Source: Plantago major (Eukaryota > Streptophyta > Magnoliopsida > Lamiales > Plantaginaceae). From it: 64,000 nt of DNA. The notes below the pieces were generated by a model. It was given only the letters and a program-made list of their open reading frames with translations. It ran no database searches and was not told where the DNA came from. The stretch's first letter is position 1. Each line of letters opens with the position of its first letter. The position numbers were made by a program, and so were the translations under genes. This document shows positions 57,881-64,000 of the stretch, one piece after another. The DNA is taken from positions 46,112,677-46,176,676 of the forward strand of contig CM048839.1 in NCBI GenBank assembly GCA_026545765.1. Reading direction: 5' to 3'.

Positions 57881-59172
57881 ATGACTAGGAAGGGTAACAA
57901 CATAGTTGCTGGTTCGATTGATAGGGCGAAATCAGCTGGAAATGTGTTTGCTCCTTTAGATGAGGATGATATATCGGTTCATTCTGAGTCTGAGTTTTCT
58001 GTCGAAGCAGGTGAAATTGGAGATTTGCGTTCTTCAGTTGGTCGTGATGCTCTGCCACCAGTTGTTTCTCATCCATAGGGTGCTCCTGCTACTTCGATTG
58101 ATATTGGGCGGAATGTTTTACCGGATCGGCGGTTTGTTTCAACATTTGCTGGTAATCGAGTGTCGGATTCTACTTCTCTGGTATTTTCTGAGCCGATTGA
58201 TCCGTTGATACTGGAATATTCTGAGTCTGAGTTACATGAAGGTATTGATGTTTGGAAATTCTTGTTAGTCGGTGTAATTGTAAGTCAGAAGCCTCTATTT
58301 AATGCTATGGAGCAGTATGTTCGTAAGCATTGGAAGGTTTTTCCGGCTATTAGTTTGACTAATAAAGGTGTATTCGTGTTTCGATTTAATAATCAGTATG
58401 ATATAGAATTTGTGCTTAATGTGGGTCATTGGATGATTAATGGTGTTTATCTGTTGTTGTTGCGTCAATGGACTCCTGGTATTAAGCTAGATGTGACTAA
58501 TCTACAAACTCTTCCTATCTGGATTAAGCTGCCTGATCTCGAACTACAATTCTGGACTAATAATATGTAACGCCCTGGAATTTCAAGTCAAGTCCAAAGA
58601 GCTTAAAAGGGTTGAGAACGCTACTCATACCAACAAGGTGCACCTTTCTTTTCGGGAATCCACCCATAAGAACTCCAGGGTTAAGCGTGCTTGCTCTGGA
58701 GCAATCTTAGGATGGGTGACCAACTGGGAAGTCTCCCGGTTCGCGCACGAGTGAGGACAAAGTGCGTGGGAAAGGACATGTGTTGGTACAGTGGGCCCAT
58801 CATATCACCCGGAGAGCTGCCCATGAGTAACCGCGCCGGTCCAAAGGGTCGGGACTCGGCCCATTAGTGGTCCGGGTCGTTACATAATATGTTAGGGAGG
58901 ATTGCTAGTATGATTGGTTCTCCGCATGGGGTGGATAAATTGACTCGTGATAAGGTTCGTCTTTCTTATGCTCGGATTTTAGTTGAGGTTGATGTTGGGA
59001 AACCTTTGAAGGATCATATCATGCTTAAAGGGCCTAATGGTGATCTTAGGAAGCAACTCATTGTGTATGAATTTCGACCGTTCCATTGTTCTAAATGTTC
59101 TCGGTTTGGTCATACTCCTAATCGTTGCCCTCTGAATGGAGCTTCATATATAGGGGTGGATACCTCGGCCTA
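57881..59172 (+). pseudogene. LINE ORF1 (DUF4283 and zinc knuckle), interrupted by a Cassandra solo LTR
   Basis: MTRKGNNIVAGS opens the frame and a TAG stop follows VVSHP at 58076. The DUF4283-type region reads DVWKFLLVGVIV, FVFRFNNQYDIEFVLNVGHW, LLRQWTPGIKLD and LPIWIKLPDLELQFWTNNM. After the solo LTR it resumes as LGRIASMIGSPHG. A CCHC knuckle CSKCSRFGHTPNRC (59090-59131) has all four ligands (C-x2-C-x4-H-x4-C). Confidence 0.88.
58566..58884 (+). mobile_element. Cassandra solo LTR, 319 bp
   Basis: TGTAACGCC...GTTACA is flanked by a perfect TAATA duplication (58561-58565 and 58885-58889). It has complete 5S-like sequence: ACCAACAAGGTGCACC, AGAACTCCAGGGTTAAGCGTGCTTG and GGATGGGTGACC. No internal region remains, as expected after LTR-LTR recombination. 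It interrupts the LINE ORF1 between TNNM and LGRI. Confidence 0.95.
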
Positions 59173-59287
59173 ATCAACCTGCTCATGTTGTGGTTTCAGC
59201 TGTACGACCTGGCTAGGAGGGTAATGTGGCTCCTATTCTTGGTGGTCCTAGTGATTCTACTCATTATACTGCTGGAAATGCTGCTTG

Positions 59288-59902
59288 TAGGGGTGCACGT
59301 TCGGTTTAATCCGATCCGAAGTTCGGATCAATTCGAAGTTTCGGACCACTAAAGGCTCAATCCGAAATCCGTTCGGATCGGATTTCGGATTAATCCGAAA
59401 AAGTTTGGATTGGATCGGATTTAATCCGAATAATCCGAACTTTAATTAAAAAAAAAAAAACTGAAATAGCATTTCGTAGCCAAATTAAATACTAGTTCAA
59501 TAGTTCCACATTCAAAATAAACTAAATAAAGTTCACAAGTTTACTTCAAGTCCAAAACAACAAATACGAAAAGTTTGGAGTTCATGTTCTAGAATAACGA
59601 CTAGTCGATTACATTCTTTGAAGTAAAAATAGAAAGTGCATATTTCCAACAGTCAAAATCCAACTTCCCAGCATCCTAAGTATTTTGTATTTTGTTTGGC
59701 TGAATAAGGGGAAAAAATGTATATATATATTTTTAATTAATTCGGAATTTCAGATTAATTCGAAAATCCGACGGATCGGATCGGATTAATCCGAAAATCT
59801 TCGGATCTAAAATACCATAATCTGTAATCCGATCCGAATACATCGGATCGGATCGAATTTTTGGATTTTTGGATCGGATTTCGAATTTTATGATCACCCC
59901 TA
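59288..59902. mobile_element. hAT-like non-autonomous element, 615 bp, in the LINE
   Basis: Inverted ends TAGGGGTG (59288) and CACCCCTA (59902) are flanked by GCTGCTTG and GCTGCTGG, an 8-bp target duplication with one change. Subterminal regions repeat CGGATCGGAT, AATCCGAA words in both orientations. The body is AT-rich without a transposase. TAGGGGTG ends and 8-bp duplications fit hAT. Confidence 0.88.
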
Positions 59903-60227
59903 GCTGCTGGAAATACAGCTGGTGTTTTACAACCTAGTACTCAGACTAATTTGGATATTGTGCCTAGTTCTACTTCTACTATTGTTTCAGGTGTTGTGCC
60001 TGTAGGGGGGCTACTTATGGTGCTCCTCATTGTATTTTTAGGTCTTTTAATGGGCCTAATGGTGAGATGGTTACATCTGGTGCTGATCAGCAATGGATAA
60101 CTCATTCCAATAAAAAGGCACAAGAAACAAGCCCAGGGGCCTGTGGTGCAGTCTCATTATGCTTTGAGAGGTAATAGGTATGGAGCTTCAGCTCCTGGGA
60201 ACTCTGGAGTTGTTCATCATGATTCTC

Positions 60228-63200
60228 ATGATTGATGCAACTGTAGTTACTTGGAATATGAAGGGTTTAAATCACCCCCTCAAGAGAAAAGAGTTGAACA
60301 GGTATGTTGGTAATTTTAATGTTAGTTGTGGTGCTGTGTTAGAAACTAGAGTTAGAAATGATAAGCTTGCTGGTATTCTCTCTGCTTGGGATTCTTCTGT
60401 TTGGTCTTTTGCCCATAATTGTGCTCTTGATATATAAGAACTGTAGAATTTTAATGTTCTAGAGATCTGATTTCTGTAAACTTGATGTCTTGCTTATGTC
60501 TGATCAGTTCATTCATTGTGAGGTGTCCTCTGTTGATGGTACTTGTGAGTGTTGTGTTACTTTTATCTATGATCACAATTCTTCTGAGAAAAGGAAATAG
60601 TTATGGAAGGATATTTTGCATATTCACTCTTCGATGTATGTGCCTTAGATCTTGTCTGGTGATTTTAATGTTGTTCTTACTGGCACTAAGAAGTTGACTC
60701 CTATTGGTTGTCCTAATGTGGTTTCTTCTGAGCTACATGATTTGTTTGCTCAGACTGATTTGCATGACTTGAACTATGTGGGCCAGTTTTTCACTTGGAA
60801 TAACTCTCATACTTTTTGTAAACTTGATAGAGTTTTGGGAAATGGTTTATGGGAGACTCTTTTTCTTGATGCTACAGTTGATTTTTTACCTAAAGGGATC
60901 TCTGATCATTCTCCTTCTCTGGTAAAGGTTTTTAAGCCTAGAACTTTGCATGCTCTTGGTTTTAATTTCAAGAATTTTTGGGTTGACGATGCTAACTTTT
61001 TCAGTATTATGTCTAATTGTTTGCAGCAGCCTGTTCAAGGTTGTAGTATGTATAGACTTGTGTGTTTTCTAAAAATTTGAAAATTCAGTTGAAGAAATTG
61101 GATGGTGACAAGTATAAAAAGCTTGATGTTCATGTGTCTGATGCTAAGGATAAGTTGTCATATGCACAAGTGCAGGCTGCTTCTCATCCTTTTGATACTA
61201 TGCTTCATGCTAAGGCTAAGGAAGCTCTTGATAGTTATGTCACTTTGAGTAAGCAACAAATTTCTTTGCTCTCTCAAAGGGCTAAAGTTAACTGGCTTAC
61301 TAATGGTGATGATAACAGGTTAATTTCATTCTATTGCGAATTAGAGGAGGAAAACTAATAATATTTGGATTCTTTTGTCTCCTTCCGGTGATAGAATTAC
61401 TTATCAGGCTTTAATTGTGGATCACATTGTTCAGTTCTATACTCAATTATTTGGTACTTTTAGGTTACTGCTCCTCTTGATTGTTCACTTTTTACTACTT
61501 CCCATACTGTTTCTCCTGCTATGAATTTGTAGCTGACAAGATGATTAACTCCTTCTGAGCTCAAGAGAGTGGTGTTTAAGATGGGTAATAACAAGGCCCC
61601 TGGCCCTGATGGGTTTAATCCCTATTTCTCTAAGAAAACTTGGGATCTTATTGGTGGGCTTGTTTTTCAAGCTATTGATGTTTTTTTTTTTTTTTTTTTT
61701 TGTAATGGTAAGTTGCTGAGACAAGTAAATAATATAACTGTCACTCTCTTACCTAAAGTGGCTCATCCTATGTACATTAAAGACTTCAGGCCTATTGCTT
61801 GTTGTAATACTGTGTATAAGATGATTACCAAGGTTCTTGCTGATAGGATACAGTTGTTTATGCCTCACTTGTCTGTGCTAATCAAAGTGCTTTTGTTTCT
61901 GGCAGGTTAATGTAACATAATATCTTACTTAGCCAAGAGTTAGTGAAAGGGCATGCTCAAAAGAACATTTCTCCCATATGTTTTCTTAAAATTGACCTGC
62001 AGAAGGCTTATGATACTATAAGCTGGTCTTTTTTAAAGAATATTCTTATTCTGTATGGTTTTGATATGTGGTTTGTTGATAGAGTCATGACCTGTGAGTC
62101 TACTTCAAGGTTTTCCTTTAAGGTGAATGGTAGTTTAGAGGGTTTGCTTGATGGAAAGCAAGGTCTGAGATAAGGGGAACCTTTAAGTCCTTATTTGTTT
62201 GTTCTTTGCATGGACTATCTTACTAGGGTTCTGAAGAAGAGTGGTACTGATCCTAATTTTAGCTTTCATCCCAAGTGTAAGAAACTGGACCTAATCCAGT
62301 TAGGGTTTGCTGATGATTTGTTAATTTTTTGTAAGGCTAATGTGGCTTCTCTACGGGTGGTTAAGAATGCTTTGCAACATTTTTCTTTAGTCTCTGGCTT
62401 GCAGGTGAATACAAATAAGAGTGCAATTTTCTTTGGAGGTGTGAAGGAGGCTGATAAGCCTGATCTTCTTCAAGTGCTACAGTTCCCTAAGGGCCAGTTT
62501 CCTGTTAGGTATTTGGGCATACCTTTGTGTCCAAGAAGGCTTAGGATTGCTGATTATGAGCCTCTCATTTTGAAGTTGACTAGTAAGATACAAGCCTGGT
62601 ATGCAAAAAGCTTGAGTTATGCTGGGAGAGTTGTTCTCCTCCAATTTGTATAGCTGAGCATTGAGAGATTCTGGGCTCAGGTATTTGTGTTCCCTATTGG
62701 TGTGTATACTAGATTAGTTTCAATTTTTAGAAGCTTCCTCTGGTCTGGTAAGGATGGTGGGAAGAAGAGTCCTGTGGCTTGGCTGAAATTGTGTCAGCCT
62801 AAGGATAGAGGAGGTATTGGTATTAATGAAATTTTTGCATGGAACAAAAGTTTTATGTGTAAATATCTTTTTGAATTGGCTGATGGATTTGGTAGCTCAC
62901 TTTGGCATCAGTGGATACATGCTTATGTTCTTCAAGGGCAAAGTGTTTGGACTATTGCTGTTAAATCCTCTGGTAGTGGCTGGTGGAAGAGTTTGATGGC
63001 TTTAAGAGATGAGTTGCTGCTTCTTGTGGATGTTTATTCTCTTCCTGGCCTTGCTCCTAAACATATAGTGCAGCAATTGTATGAGGTTTTTTGTCCTCCT
63101 GCAGCTTGGGGCTCCTTGGTGTGATAGAGACTTTCTACCCCAATAATATCCTTTTGTCTTTGGTTGGTTTGTTTAAATAGGTTACCTGTGGAAGTTAGGT

Positions 63201-63620
63201 TACGTGATTGGGGTTTGCTTGATGATGATGTCTGTCCTTTTTGTCAATTGGTGCCTGAGACTTGAGACTAGAGATCATATTTTTGGTCAATGTGTTTCTA
63301 CTGCTCCAATATTTGTTAAAATGTTAAAGATAATTGGCATTAATCATACTACAAGTACTGACTTTAATTTTTACTTGAACCTATTTGCTTGTTCTACTAG
63401 ACAAAAGTCTGGTTTGTTTGCTTTAAAGGCAAGTGTTTTTTGTGCTGTGGTTGATAAAGTTTGGAGTATGAGAAATGCACTTGTGTTTAGACATGAGCAG
63501 GTGAATGTGGATGTTGCATGCAAGCAAATCTGCTCTCTTTTGTTGATCAGGCTGCATATGTTACCTAGCCCTCAGAATAGGTATGTCAGGTACCTTGTGA
63601 GTAAGTTACAACAGGTTTGA
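60228..63620 (+). pseudogene. LINE ORF2 (endonuclease, reverse transcriptase, zf-RVT), multiply broken
   Basis: Endonuclease: VVTWNMKGLNHPLKRKE, LETRVRN, SGDFNVVLTG, DLNYVGQFFTWNNS and ISDHSPSLVK. Reverse transcriptase: NNKAPGPDGFNPYFSKK, DFRPIACCNTVYKMITK, KIDLQKAYDTISWSF, GLR-stop-GEPLSPYLFVL, GFADDLLIFCKAN and FPVRYLGIPLCPRRL. C-terminal: FRSFLWSGKDGGKKSPVAWL and an RDHIFGQC-type zf-RVT remnant. A run of T at 61681-61700 expands a Phe tract. Stops at 60435, 62173 and 62651, among others, inactivate it. Both catalytic boxes (KAYDT and FADD) are still readable. Confidence 0.9.
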
Positions 63621-64000
63621 ATCTCCAGGTTTGTTTCTCCCTCCTCTGGCTTTGGTATTCAATTAGTTGTTTTTTGGATTTGGCGTGGTGCTACTCTTGT
63701 GTGTTGCTTTTGTGAGTTCAGGCTTTAGGCTTCTGGAATGGTACTGGGTAGTTTGTTGTGGCTACAGTCAGGTTATTTCTACACCTGCTTGCTTCTCTTC
63801 TCCCTCAAGTTCATTCAAGCCTTCAAGTGGATATCTATTACTCAGATTGACTGATCCTACCTGTCCAAGACTGAAGAGTTCATTACTTGTGTATGCCGGG
63901 TGATTCTTGGTACAGTGCTCCTTGAATTGATCACATATGTTCTGGAGTCATAGCAGGAGCTTCTTTGTAGTTTAGAGATTAGTAGTCTTTCTTTGCTTGC
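63621..64000 (+). other. LINE 3' region, cut by the window end
   Basis: TG/CT-rich sequence following the zf-RVT part. No poly-A is seen before the end, and no other feature. Confidence 0.5.

Larger units (their letters stand above)
57881..64000 (+). mobile_element. L1-type LINE copy with nested Cassandra and hAT insertions, runs off the window
   Basis: It carries ORF1 (57881-59172), endonuclease (60228-61000), reverse transcriptase (about 61570-62650) and a zf-RVT C-terminal part to 63620. Many stops and frameshifts mean it is inactive. A poly-A tail was not reached before the window end. It differs clearly from the 43-49 kb LINE in sequence and base use (T-rich third positions), so it is a separate family. 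Confidence 0.88.

Noticed and set aside
1..64000. CRISPR arrays, operons, defence or biosynthetic clusters
   Set aside because: None seen. The window is plant nuclear DNA, and the repeats present are transposons and minisatellites.

Overview
This is plant nuclear DNA, most likely from a eudicot. The evidence is intron-split genes with GT-AG introns and AT-rich intergenic DNA, a plant-only SBP transcription factor, plant B3 proteins, and a dense load of plant transposons: Stowaway and hAT MITEs, Helitrons, a MULE, copia, L1-type LINEs and Cassandra TRIMs. I cannot name the species from the sequence.

The left half (1-30.2 kb) holds the host genes. A 9-exon LEC14B-type WD40 gene (minus, 798-8313) has a large intron carrying a decayed copia fragment and an intact-ended hAT MITE. 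Two paralogous B3-domain genes lie in tandem on the plus strand (13.3-15.3 and 17.6-19.8 kb). The first has disrupted splice logic and may be a pseudogene. They are followed by a three-copy tandem repeat rich in TATATGGCCC and by a 3'-truncated MuDR-type transposase gene (minus, 21.2-22.8 kb). A complete 10-exon SPL7-type gene, the SBP-box copper-response regulator, follows on the minus strand (23.7-30.2 kb).

From 30.2 to 36 kb there is a weakly supported small gene with an in-frame stop, a ribosomal protein L26 pseudogene whose 3' part is exactly duplicated in tandem, and an RNase H-like fragment. From 36 kb to the end the window is almost all mobile DNA. It holds Stowaway MITEs, a miRNA-like foldback hairpin, two tandem chains of Cassandra (the miniature LTR retroelement with 5S rRNA sequence in its LTRs), Helitron helicase debris and Helitron 3' ends, three LINE copies in different states of decay, a minisatellite-like block, a SINE-like fragment and further Cassandra copies. 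One LINE (57.9-64 kb) has a Cassandra solo LTR and a hAT MITE inserted in it, each with recognisable target-site duplications, so the order of events can be read.

I found no operon-like or defence system. The most noteworthy items are the Cassandra chains, including copies whose 5S core is deleted, the B3 gene pair with a lost splice acceptor, the truncated MULE beside a novel tandem repeat, and the miRNA-like hairpin.
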